From assembly GCA_016802295.1 (NCBI GenBank), contig JAESIW010000167.1, positions 108,102-166,797 on the forward strand: 58,696 nucleotides of DNA, in the 5' to 3' direction. The DNA comes from Brachionus rotundiformis. Its lineage: Eukaryota > Rotifera > Eurotatoria > Ploima > Brachionidae. The notes beneath the pieces were generated by a model, which saw nothing but the letters and a program-made list of their open reading frames with translations, was not told the DNA's origin and made no database searches. This document shows positions 25,435 to 37,522 of this stretch, piece after piece (the stretch's first letter is position 1; each line of letters opens with the position of its first letter). The translations under genes were made by a program, and so were the position numbers.

Positions 25435-26435
25435 ACATTGTTGACAAACACAATAATGAACATTCGTGTTGGTCTATAATAAAAAATCGATTAATTCAGG
25501 TGATGCTTGCGTGCCTTGAGAGAAAAATTGAGATTTTTTTTTTAACAAGATTTTTATTATCTTAATAAATGAGATATGTGATCAATAATATTCGATTAAT
25601 GCGATTAGAAATATAATTTATCCCCTAGTCTAGTCCGATGGCTTGTAAATATTTTTTTTTTTTGACTAAAATAGAATTTGAATACCTTAAGTTGATTTTA
25701 ATTTTTTTGTCATATCTAAACAATTTATTTATTTTGAAATTATTAAAATGAACATATCACTGATTGACACTGAGGGTTATACTATCAGTATATCAATAAA
25801 CAAAATTGATTTCATTCAATCTAAAAGCTATACTTAATCGCTTATTCTAGGTCGATTTTCATTTCAAATAAATAAGCATAAAATTATTTAAAAATTATCT
25901 GATTTATAGATATAGACTTAGTGCCAATACAACTAGGAGAGGGTATCTATTTAGAACTCTAAGTATTATTAATTGGTAATTTTTCAGCCTAGAATGATTG
26001 ATTACTTCTATCTCAGGAGAAAAATATATTCTAATTTCGTTTATCCTAGAGGACACTTAAGCAATTATTTTCTATAAGGTACGAAAATTTATTAATAATT
26101 AAATTATTCAGTGGAAAAATGATTTTTTATTTTTTTTGGTAAATAACAAATACTTTTTTTTGTTAAATTTTCGACAGTGTTATTTAATATTGACCAAAAT
26201 AGGGTTTTTCTTTTCAGAGTTGTTTTAATCTTATTTAGTCCATTCAAGTCAATTAATTAGGTCTTTTAAATATTTAATTAAATTTTAAACCATTAAATTT
26301 AAATTTCCTTTAGAATTAACTCTTATTTATTCTATTAAATAAATAATATAAAAATAAGAGACATTTATTTTTTTTTTTAATTTTTAAAAACAACTATAGC
26401 CAGGTTTATTTTAATTTTGTATTTAAATTCCGATC

Positions 26436-26636
26436 ATGAGCCCAACTAAAAGCAATTATTTTAAAGATGATAGCCACAATAATAAAGATAAAGGTAAACA
26501 TTTATTTAAGGCTTAACCCGTTTTATCATATTTATTATCAAGTATTCTATTTCAACTTTTTTTTCTAGTAATTATTTGCAATATTGTTTCTCTTCGAATC
26601 AATCGGTTGGTAAACAAAACTTTCGCATACAAGTGA
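26436..26636 (+). CDS. Candidate small spliced ORF (41 aa), unknown
   Basis: The ATG at 26436 (MSPTKSNYFKDDSHNNKDK) runs to a donor GTAAAC at 26494. A pyrimidine-rich acceptor TTTTTTTTCTAG ends at 26568. The second exon continues in phase (VIICNIVSLRINRL...) to TGA at 26636. The intron is 75 bp. The frame ends exactly where a GC-richer segment begins. No homologous family is recognised. With only 41 codons, chance is a real possibility. Confidence 0.28.
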
Positions 26637-26830
26637 TCTAAACAAAGCCGGTATTTCGGCCGCCCAGCAAGGACCCTGCCTAAAGAGTAAGCTCGGCTTG
26701 ATGCGTTTAAGACTGGTTCATGGCCGAATTTATCATTTTGCTTAATTACTCAAATATGGATCCACGAGCATAGATTGATTCCGAATCAATCGCAGACTAG
26801 CCAAGTATATACAGATTGTGTAAAATAACA
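26580..26830 (+). other. GC-richer, hairpin-containing segment (possible structured RNA or 3' UTR)
   Basis: This segment stands out from its AT-rich flanks and has stops in all the frames I checked. It contains a perfect stem GATTGATT-CCG-AATCAATC (26773-26791) and a small GCCG/CGGC stem near 26647. An 11 bp direct repeat CGAATCAATCG lies at 26595 and 26782. The first copy of that repeat could also pair with GATTGATT. The strand is inferred from the spliced ORF upstream. Its identity as an RNA gene is not established. Confidence 0.3.
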
Positions 26831-26836
26831 AAATAA

Positions 26837-29800
26837 AACAATAATAATAAAACTAAATAAAATGATATATTTGTAAGACTTTAAAAAAGAGAGTTTATAA
26901 ATATGGGCTATTATTCTAAATTAGGCTTCTAAGAAAATTAATAGTAATTTATTTTAAAATTGCCTGTTTTTAATGTGTGTTGGTCTGAGAAACAAAGAGT
27001 GGCACTAATAATCGGACAATAAGCTAGCAACTAGTCAAATAATAGAGTTTTTTTTGTATTTTTATTATTACTATTATGGAAAGTGGTCTAAACCTAGCAC
27101 TTGAAATAAGCAAAAAATTATAAATTTTTATCAAATCTTAACAACTTGGAGCTCTTTTTTTTTTTGATGGATTTATTTTTAGAGATATATGTTTATGTTA
27201 CTTTATGATCAATGATAAAAAATGGTTTCTATTTGTGTTTGATCAAGATCAAATGAGTTATTTATTTGGCGCCAATAGTGGCCCAACTTTACGTTTTGTA
27301 TCTCACAAACGAGAGGATTATGGAAAATATTTGCTAAGTTAATTCAGGAAATTGTATTAAATTAAGATTTATGACGGTAATATTGAACTTTTTGTACTCC
27401 GAAATAGATAAATACGCTTTTAAAGTAGATTAAATTGAGCTATTTAATTAAACTATCTATACAGATAGACATTTTAAAAAAGGCGAGAAATTTAACATTT
27501 GAGTTTGATTGCCAACAGAAAACTATCATGGATGAGTAAACATTGAGCTGCTAAAGTGTTTAATTCGGCATGAAAAGATCGATAAACTTCTGCATATTAT
27601 CCAGTTTATTGTATTCAAAGCGCTAGTTAAAAATAAAACTTATTTCATGACTAGTACCACACAATTTCTAGCTTCGTTTGGTCTTATTCTGCTTATTAAG
27701 TTATTCTTGGACATTTTATTCAAATGTTTGCCTGGTCTAAAAGCTATCTTTATTAAGTTCTAGATTTTCTTTTTCAAAACCAAATAAATAAGTTCAAGTA
27801 CTTGACTTGGTAATAAGAAAATCTATTTTTTTTAGAGTGATATTTTTATTTTTTTGTCAGCTAGGAATTTTGGTCACAAGTGAATTAGAGTATTTGTTTC
27901 ATTATTGTGTTCCGATCATAATATTAGATAATTTTGAAAGAAACCGCATATTTTATTGCCTAGCTAGTCTCTTAAGTAATAAATAGAATTCTAGGGCTTT
28001 TTTATCACTGCTGAATCAGCTTAGATGAAAAATATTAATTGAAAATTTTACTATTCTAAGATTGTGAGTAGAAAAATTTAATAAATTTAATTCAAAATTT
28101 AACTTTTTAATATAATTAAAAATAATAAGAGTTAAATTAGGATTCAAAAATTATCTGTGAAATTTTGTTTGTTTTTTTTTTCATTGTATGTAATAAATTA
28201 AATTTTTTAAAATAACAAATTTTATCTAAAATAAACTATTTTATCAATTCTGATTTTCAGATCTAGGCAAAGCGTGCACTCGGACCACTTGAAAATTTTC
28301 AACCAAATTTATAATCTTATTTAATAGAGATAAAAAATTTTGAAAAAAATCAATAATAGTGCATTAGTGTATGGGGACAGAGAATACCATGAATATAAAT
28401 TGTATCAATTTGTAAATATTTTAATTATCGGAATAAACTATAGTTTTATATATTATTTAATTAAATCTTGTAATTAATTAGGAATAAATTGAGGCTAATA
28501 TATAGCTGAATTATTTGATATGTGGAATGATCAAGTGGCCTAATTTGGTTATATAATTTCAAGTCAGATTTCATCCCAGAATGAATATAAAAACGCTAGC
28601 CAGCTTTATTATTCAGCAGATTAGAATTTTTCCTTTTTCTTAAGGACTTGTAATTAGCGCTAAAATTTAGGATCATTTTCAAGCTATTGCATAATATCTA
28701 ATTGTATTTGTACATCAAAATTCGAAAATTCGCTATTTACAAAACAAACTAGTTTAAATTATCTAATATTTTAGAAAAATTAAATGATTGCTAATTTGGT
28801 GGTTGTAATGGGTGTTGATTAAAGCTCGGATTTGTTTTTGTTTTTTTCAACTAAATTGGATTTTTGAACAAATACAAAAACAAATCTTTTCTAATTATGA
28901 GACCCGTTGGTTATCGGCACAGACCAGGCAATAAATCGTTCGAAAGAACGAGTTTAATAGACTAGCAAGAGAATAGATAGCATTTATTTTCATTAATGGC
29001 CGATTATTGCGAAGGATTGGCAGTAAACTTGATTAATATCCACTCATTCATTAAAAAAAATCAAATGCTACTTTCTAGAATTATTTATTTAAGAAAAAAA
29101 CCTCAGCCTAATTCCAACTACTTGCATGGTTCCTAATCAACCTTAGCTAGAGTACTCGCTCATTTTGTTTATAAAATTGATTTTTATTAACTTAAATGTC
29201 AAATATTTTAAAAGAAAATAATAATTTTTTTTTTTTTTTAGTTAAATTACATATTCCGGTCTAGAGTCTTGTTATTAAGTATATGGCTAGTTTATTTCTT
29301 TCCGTTGCTTTATTTGTCTCGTCTTTGGACAAATAACTCAATTTTTTCATTAATCATTTTAGTTTTTATTATTTTTTAGAATTTAATTTAAATTTTTTTA
29401 TACAAAATAATGCAACCATTGTGAATTGTGATTCAATGCTTAGTTTAGCCTAATTTGACCAGTCTTAACAATTTTAATTCATCAAACAAATATGACTCGT
29501 ATACACAAATTTGGTAAGTAGATTTTATTTGTTTGAATCAAGTTGATATTGCTCGGACACCAAAAAGTATTCAAAAATGTGAAAAATTTTGACCATTTCT
29601 GATCTGGACATAATCCAGAGATGGCCTCGATTTTTTTTATCATTTGTGCTATTTTTTTATATTTTTCTTTATTTTAGTTGATCAAATAAACTTGAGTTAG
29701 TTCAGATGTATAAATAATTCGGTAACTTGACAGACTATTTATATCTTGGGGTTATATAAGCTTTTTATTCCGGAAAAAATGATATTATTTATTTGATACA

Positions 29801-31068
29801 GTATTAAAGCTGATAGAGCGTTTATTGTTTAGATTTTATTTTTTGTTATGATCTCTTTTGATGATGAAATTAAGTTATCTAAAAATAATCTAAATATATC
29901 ATGAGCTTTTTTATCAATAAATTTTTCATTAAATTGGATTGAGTTTTCTGATGTAAGAATTAGAAAACGACTCCAGGATAATTATAAATTAAGCTCTGCT
30001 TCGAAAATAAATTGAAAAAGTGTTCAATTAAATTAAATTATCTTTTTCTGTTATTTAAATTTTTGTTTTAAATTGGTCACTTAAAGTTTATCAATTTTTT
30101 AAGGCTAAGTATGTCAAGTGAAGTATTTTTTTAGTGAAAACATAAACATTGATTAAAATTAAAGTTTTTTTTTTAAATTGATTATTTTTTTCATTAAATA
30201 ATTAAATGATTGTATTGTGTTTTTTTTTGTAAATCTAGTTAGTTCAATTCAGAATCTAATTAGTATTTAAGTAGTTGCGGAAGTTTCTTTTTTGTTTGAA
30301 GGGTAAGCCTTGAAATTTAAGTGATTAATTTGATATTGCTTTACGGAAACATGCCCTATCATCTATCTAAATGGATATTTCAATTATAAATTAAAATAAA
30401 GATAAAATCAGTATCAGTATAGGGCCGATTTTATCACATTTAAATATTTATTTTTAAACAGTGTGAGATATCAATACTTGATTGATTATTGTAACTATAA
30501 ACTAAATAAATCTACGAGCGTCTACAAGCCTGATAAACTTATCATTCATCACGATAATTAGGTCCCAAATTCGAGTCCAGAGCTTAATTAAAAATCGATA
30601 CATGATATATTTCAGTTACGGCTTAGTATTTGGGAAAATATTATACAAATATTTAATGATTATTTATTTACATGATGTTATCTAATGAGACTTGACGCCT
30701 GTTACCATTCAGTGCCTAAAGCGCTTGATTAAACACGCTAGCCATAGATTTTCACAAACTTGTATTATTCCTAACTAAATCTAAGTTTTGATATATTTAG
30801 TTTCAAATATCAAATTTTTTTTTATTAATAAACAAATATTTAAATTAAATTATTTTTCTTTGCTACAAACAATAATATAAAAACAAATAAATACAACTAG
30901 ATTTCATAATTCCCTATCTAAAAAAAGACACCAAATAAATAAATTAATTTCTTAAATATCAGCCCGAAAAGCGAATAACCACAAAAACGAGCTTTAGAAA
31001 CTTGATTCCAATCAAAGTTATGTTATAAAAAATAAAAATTCACTTGTTTTTTTTTATTTTTAAACCAA
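26837..31068. other. AT-rich region upstream of the nephrin-like gene
   Basis: No coding exon was recognised. It holds a GNRA-type hairpin at 28936-28951 and long T or A tracts (for example near 29227). It probably contains promoter and 5' regulatory DNA of the downstream receptor gene. Confidence 0.5.
28936..28951. repeat. Short hairpin with GAAA tetraloop
   Basis: TCGTTC-GAAA-GAACGA forms a perfect 6 bp stem closed by a GNRA tetraloop, within a less AT-rich stretch (about 28895-29010). Function unknown; it may be chance. Confidence 0.35.
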
Positions 31069-34000
31069 ATGTTAGTCTTTATCAAATTACTCATCATTGT
31101 TCTATTGTCCAAACCACACTCGGCCAAACAAGCCCAAAGCTTTATCATACAACCAAGAGACATCAAGGTTAATCTAGGCTCTACGGCCTTGCTTAGATGC
31201 AGTGTTTCAGGGCGGCATGGTGATGTTCAGTGGATACACGAAGGCACTGCTCTTGGATACGACCGAAAAATTCCTGGAAAACCAAGATACTCGGTCATTT
31301 GGGACCTAAATGAGGACACCGAGTACCATTTAAAAATAAGTAATGTTACTCTAGAAGACGAAGGTGTGTTCTCGTGTCAAGTAGCTCCTATTGGCGATTG
31401 GGACACCAAGTTGGAAGCCAGAGCCAAGCTTACTGTTCTAGTAGAGCCTCAAACTGGCCCAGAGTTGATGTTCAATGATGAGTCGAAAAATCAAAATGAT
31501 ATTGTTCACTTCAAGTCAGCAAGTCAAAAAACAACTAAATTTACTTGCACCATCAGAAAAGCCAAGCCTGCTGCTATCATAAAATGGTACATAAATGGTA
31601 CTTTGGCAAGTCTTAAAGTAGGAAAAACTGTCGAAACAAAACAATCAGGTAAATTAAAATAGAAAAAAAATATTTTAATAAAAAAACTTGAATAATTTTT
31701 TTTCTCAAGATGGTATCTTGGAAGATTTGACTAGTGTTTTTGAGCTTAAGCAACAAACCGATTTGATTTATAACAATTCAATCATTAAATGCCAAGGATA
31801 CCATGAAGCCTATGGTCTAGCCAACGAACTAGCCAATATGAGCTTATCATTGAAAGTTGTAGTAGTTTGTAAGTTTTTTTGTTAATTTTTCAAGATCATT
31901 TCAAACATTTTAATTAATTATTAAAGATCCTCCAAGTGTTCCAAAAATTAGTGGATATGATAATACCTCAGGTGTTATAGCAGGGACAGAGCTAAGGATA
32001 CTTTGCTCATCGAGCTATAGCTATCCTCCAGCTCAGCTATCATGGTATAGAGATGGAAAATTGGCATCATCAAATTATGATACCATCGATGCAGCTAAAA
32101 TAACTGAATCTGTTTACCGAATAGCTAAAGTAGCTTCAAGCGACCATCAAAGTGTTTTAAAATGCAACGCTTTTAACCAAGCCATGGATGAACCTTACAG
32201 CACAGGAGTTTATTTAAATGTTCTTTACGGTCCAGAGAAACTAACAATGAATGGTATATTTGAGGTTGAGGCTGGAAAAGAAATAAGTGCACACTGTTTT
32301 ACTGATTTATCGAATCCAGCACCGAAATTGAGATACAATTTTGATGGTGTTGATTACGAGCCAACATTTTTTACATCCAAATCACCAAATGGTTCTGGAG
32401 CATTTTTAATCAGTGGAAATTTTAGTCAAATCATGCGCAAAGAGCACAACAATAAAGAATTAAGATGTTTTGTGGAAAACAAAGCTGCCAATGTTCAACA
32501 AATGATTACAAAACAAATAAAAGTTTTATGTAAGTCAAAAAATAAATATTTTTATTTAGAAAACTAAAATTTTACAATTTCTAGTTCCGCCAAACTCGAT
32601 TGAAATGATACAATCGGTTGAGAACAAAACATTCAATGCCGGAACAAAAGTAAGAGTTGAATGTGTGTCAAGAGGTGGAAATCCATTGCCAGAAATTGAG
32701 TGGGTCATAGACGGAAAAAAATTAACTCCAGTCTCGACCAAGTCCATTATTTACACTGTCGAATCGACTTTAGACTTGATATTGGAAAGAGAGCATCATG
32801 GAAAGGCCTTAGAGTGCCGATCAGTCAATAAAGTTGGAAGTATAAAGAAACAAGTCACTCTTCATGTCTCATGTAATAATCCCAAATAACAAGTTTAATC
32901 AATTTATGATAAAAAAATTTTTTTTTAGATTTACCGTCAAATGTGAACCTGTCGTTGGTGAATCCAATCGACAGAGCGAATAACTCATTTGCCATCAAAG
33001 CAGGAGATAGAGCAATATTTAGTTGCAGATCTCCTAATTCAAATCCACAGCCATACATTACGTGGTTCAAAGATGGATTTCCAGTTCTAATTGGATCAGA
33101 AGAACAACAAAACTTGACCAGTTCTTTTGGAAAAAACAATGAATATGACACAATTAGTTACATGTCTTTTATTGCTACTTCTTCTGATCATTTAAAAGAG
33201 ATAAGATGTGATATAAGAGTTAGAGATATACCCAGGACTTCGCATGGTTCTCTAAAACTTCAAGTCAAATGTAATACTATTTTATTTTTATATTAGCTAT
33301 AAAAATAATATTTATTTATCAAGTTCCTCCAGAAATTATTAAATATCCACCAAGTATCATTTACATGAATGAAAATACGTCATTTTCGCTCAATTTAAGT
33401 TCCAGAGCGAATCCTGAGCCAACATACAAATGTGTTTCATCAAACGTAAGATAATTCAAGACCAAAAACAAATTATTTAATAATAATTTTTTAAGAAAAA
33501 ATCCTATCCAGTAATTAACTCGACTTTAAATTTTACAACCTCTCGAAGCGACAATGGAGATTTCATTTGTTCAATTACCAATTCAGAGGGTGTTAATAAC
33601 ATAAAATTTTCTTTAATTGTCAAATGTAATTTAAAAATTGAATAAAAATTTGTAATTTTTTAATTTTAAAAATTTAATTTCAGATGCGCCAACTGCAAAA
33701 ATTGATAAATCTTTGCACATGACCAGTCTTGGCAGCAAAATAAGCCTGAACTGCATCGGCGAAGGAAATCCATTGCATTCTAACAATTTTACTTGGAAAA
33801 TAGGCAGCAAACCATTTGTCACAGCTCATTCGGATGAGTACTACTCCTTTAAATTTATACCACCCAATCTTTCTGTGTTGACCATAAATAATGCCAGAGA
33901 TGTTGATGATGGTAATATAAGCTGTACTGTGTCAAACGGAATAGGAAAAGGTGACGTGGCTTACACCGAGTTGAGGGTTAGGCGCCCTCCAGTGGTGCTT

Positions 34001-35819
34001 ACTGACCAAAGTATTTTGAAAGTGGGAGAGGATAGCAATATGGGCCGTAGCGCTTCATTCAAATGCGTAATAAAAGGCTATCCAGAATCAGTATTTAAAT
34101 GGAAGAATCCGACTAATAGCGACATATCCAATTCATCCAAATACTCAATAATTAACTCAAAAGTAGATGACCAAATACAGGCTTCAGTATTAACTGTTAA
34201 TACAATTACGTCAAGTGATTATGGAACGTATTTGTGTGAGCCCCGCAACAATCAAGGACCAACAATGGCCAGAGCGATTCTAAGCGGAAAACGTAAGCTA
34301 TACAACTATTTATTTTTAATTAAGAATAGAGATTAGAATTTCAGTATAAACTCAAGTTTAATTTTTCTAAATAAATAGAAATTATTATTTTTAAAACAAT
34401 ATATATATATATATAATGGAAAATTATTAAACAAATATTTATCTAGTATTGTGTATCAAGTGAATGTAGAATAAGTTTGTTTTTAAATTTTAGATCAGCC
34501 GGAACCGCCAAGTGACTTTAAAGTATTGAATATAACAAAAAAATCCATAACTCTGGGATGGAGAAATAATTTTGACGGAGGAGACATGCAAAAGTTTAGA
34601 GTTCGCTATAGAAAAGACACCATGGACCCGACATATAAATATATCGAAACAGAAAATGTACCTAAATAATAAAAAATAATTAAAATATTTAATATTTTTT
34701 TCTAAATAGGATGTGTCAAGTATAACAATTGATAATTTGGACCCAGCCACGCGGTACATAATCAATATTCAGTCTTTGAATCGGTTTGGCACCGAGGGAT
34801 TCTTAAGAGAGCCTTTGATAGTTCAGACAGATTTTGGCTTCAATGAAATCAATCAAATGCCAATTTTTACTGGCAATGACTTTCCATTGACGGTCATATT
34901 GGTAATTTGTGCCAGCGGAGCTCTGTTCATGTGCTTTAACATCGCTTTTATTGTCTATCTGATTAAAAAGCGCAAGATTAAAGGAGAAGCTGGTAAGCTT
35001 TTGGTGAACAAAAAAAATGGAAGATTTTAAATTTTATTTTAAGATTCGACCACAGATACAAATGAGACTGAGGCTAACACAGTTGAAATGTTCAGCCCAC
35101 CACCGCCGTATCCAGATGAACTTAACTATCATCTAGATTTCCTTGGCAGTAATTTTGAAGACGAAAACAAACCATTTGTTCCACAGCTTAATCCGCGCGC
35201 TTCTTCCCGATATTTTAAAGACTTGAGTGATCGCCTTGACTATGCAGTCGAATATGCTACACCAGTTCACCATTCATGGCAAAGCGATCAAAATGGTACA
35301 GAAAATCTTAATAGTTTTTCATTTAATTTAAAATTTTTAAATTTAGAACTTGATGATGAGCTTTATTTGTCTTCATTACGTCAACTAGATAAGAATATAA
35401 CAGCAGCCATATCAGGAGTGAACCCAAGTGGACGTTCCAGCCTAAATATACATCCTAACACAATACGAGCCAATTACAATCCAACACATCGGCTCAGTTT
35501 TGTCAACAGGCCATTTGGCATGAGCAATACTTCGTCCTTTCACCAAAATTTGAACAGTCTTACATCTTCCATAACAGATAACTATCCAGACACAAGGGGA
35601 TATCCATTCGACCGACTTAGTCAAACAAAGCTGGTCTATAGCAACAATAAGTTAATTAACGGGCCGATTACGTCCACTCAAGCATACAACACAATTAATA
35701 ATAATTATCGGCCGAGCTCGTCTTGTAAAATTTACCAAGACTTAGACCAAGATGTGAGAGGAAAATTTGAAGAGTTAAAAGGTCATTTAAATACTGAATT
35801 CAAGGGCCATTTGGTTTAA
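31069..35819 (+). CDS. Nephrin / Sticks-and-stones / Hibris-type immunoglobulin adhesion receptor
   Basis: Twelve exons: 31069-31648, 31710-31868, 31927-32529, 32585-32872, 32929-33270, 33324-33445, 33496-33625, 33684-34292, 34494-34657, 34710-34992, 35044-35295 and 35347-35819. They sum to 4005 nt (1334 aa), and most introns are phase 1 at Ig boundaries. After a signal peptide there are nine Ig domains. The first has the irre-family signature (VQWIHEGTALGYDR...PRYSV, then EGVFSCQV). A fibronectin III domain (PPSDFKVLNI...LGWRNNFDGG) follows, then a TM helix (LTVILVICASGALFMCF) and a cytoplasmic tail of about 270 aa starting with basic residues and a PPPPYP motif. Nine Ig plus one FN3 is the layout of fly Sns/Hibris and vertebrate nephrin. 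These bind Kirre/Neph partners at cell contacts, in myoblast fusion, filtration slits and sensory patterning. The last intron (35296-35346) is frame-neutral. Confidence 0.9.
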
Positions 35820-37159
35820 GTTCTAAATTGTACTCTTTTAATCCGATGACTATGTCGAAGCCTTTGAAATCTTGAGTCCTTTTTGTAAATTTGTTTTTTA
35901 GTCTTTTGCACAACTCAAATCTCTAGTATTCTCATTATTAAATATTTGAAAAGTATTTTTTAAATAGTATATTATAATTCGTTTTTAAAATATGTTTTTG
36001 TTTTAATGATAAATTTAAGTTTTTTAAAAAAATTGTTTATATAATCATTTAAAATTAAATAAATAAATAATTTTTGCATTATATTTTTATTTTATTAAAA
36101 AGATTATGTCTTCAAATGAAATGTGAATTTACTAGTTATTTTTATTATTATTTTAACTTAAGACATCTGAATTAGTAAATTTAGATTTAGATGCAAATTT
36201 ACTTAGTTTAAATTTAAGATTGAGAAAAATTATTCATTAAAACTTTTAAAAAATACTAAAATTTTAAACAAGGTTATCTTAATTGTCCATCTTATGGCAA
36301 TTTATGGTACATTATTCAAAGCTAAATTGATTCAAAGACTAAAATAAATAAATTATTCATAAAATTTGAAAATTTTAATAAGAATATTAATAAAAATTTA
36401 AATTTTAACAAAATATATAAAAAATTTAAAAGCCAAGAATTGCCATTCAGAAACACCATAAATAAACGGAAAGCTCAGACACATTTAATTCAAATAAGCA
36501 AACAATGCTTAATAATTTTTATCAATAAGCTAAAACACTTGAAAGATTTTTGATAATTTTAATGATCATATTTAGCTTAGTTAAATCAATTCTTAATAGA
36601 AACTTGATTTGTTTACGTGTCATATTTGCCAAAACTGATAATGCAAGATGATGGTAAATGGAAAGTTCTTATTTATCGATTTCTTGTCTTAAAATGAGAC
36701 CTTTCCAAAAGCCAAAATATTTTAAATTTACAATCAACTGGGAATGGAAATTTTCAAACAATAATCGTAGTATAAAAAAATCTCAGAAGTATTTTTTTTG
36801 TTTTGTTGAAGTGTTGACTCTTTTTGACCTTTTGTCAATGGCAATAGTAATAACCATATTAATACAAAATTAGAAGATCAATAAAGAAAACGGCTATCGG
36901 TTTTTTAGTACCTCAAATTTAATAAAAGACTATTTTTTTATTAAAAAAGTAGCAAAATATAAAAAAAGTATTCAAATAAAAAAAATTACATCAATTTATA
37001 AAAAAAGAAAGTGATTTCATTAAAAAACCGCAAAAAGTTTATACTCACCTCTAAAAATAAAAAAAATTAACAATTATCACAATAAAAATATCTTTTTTTT
37101 TTCATAATTAAGGCACATTTTTCACATGTTTTAGATTCAGTTGGTAAACATTTGATATT
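35820..37159. other. 3' flank of nephrin-like gene and intergenic DNA
   Basis: An AATAAA cluster at about 36056-36068 is a likely polyadenylation signal for the gene upstream. An open frame at 36658-36873 (71 codons) has no recognisable domain. The rest is AT-rich with no supported gene. Confidence 0.5.
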
Positions 37160-37522
37160 ATGATAAAGCATTTATCTAGTATAAATCGTATTTCCATCAA
37201 TATAAATAATTGGAGAGAAACAACGTGTACTTGTTCAGATTGGCAAAAGGATTACAAGTGTAATCATCAAATTGCAGTTTGTGCAAGGCAAAAAAAATGT
37301 TCATTTGACATTGTTGCTATGGATTTACCAATGCAACCGAATCGTAAACGTGGTGCCCCAGAAAAAAATAAACCAGCACTAATAATACAACCATCAGATA
37401 CAGTTGGCGGTGGTGGAGATCCAAAAGGCATCTCTTATGATGATGATGATGATATAACCGAAGTTTCAATCAAGAATCTACTCAAAATAATGAATCTAAA
37501 ACATGTAAAAAATATGGCTTAA
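37160..37522 (+). pseudogene. Mutator-like (MULE) transposase C-terminal fragment with SWIM zinc finger
   Basis: A 120-codon frame has a SWIM finger pattern C-x-C...C-x-H (CTCSDWQKDYKCNHQ), followed by a basic linker (QPNRKRGAPEKNKPAL) and an acidic stretch. SWIM fingers followed by such a linker are typical of MULE transposase C-termini. The catalytic DDE domain that should lie upstream is absent. On the minus strand nearby, short Cys-rich fragments (CEKCALIMKK...CDNC at about 37060-37130) may be further debris. It is a remnant, not a working transposase. A small host gene using a SWIM domain is less likely. Confidence 0.5.

Noticed and set aside
34399..34416. (AT)n run inside a nephrin-gene intron
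   Set aside because: An ordinary dinucleotide microsatellite in an intron. Nothing suggests a function.
36658..36873. 71-codon plus-strand frame with a hydrophobic end
   Set aside because: AT-rich, low complexity, no homology signal and no flanking exons. Probably chance.
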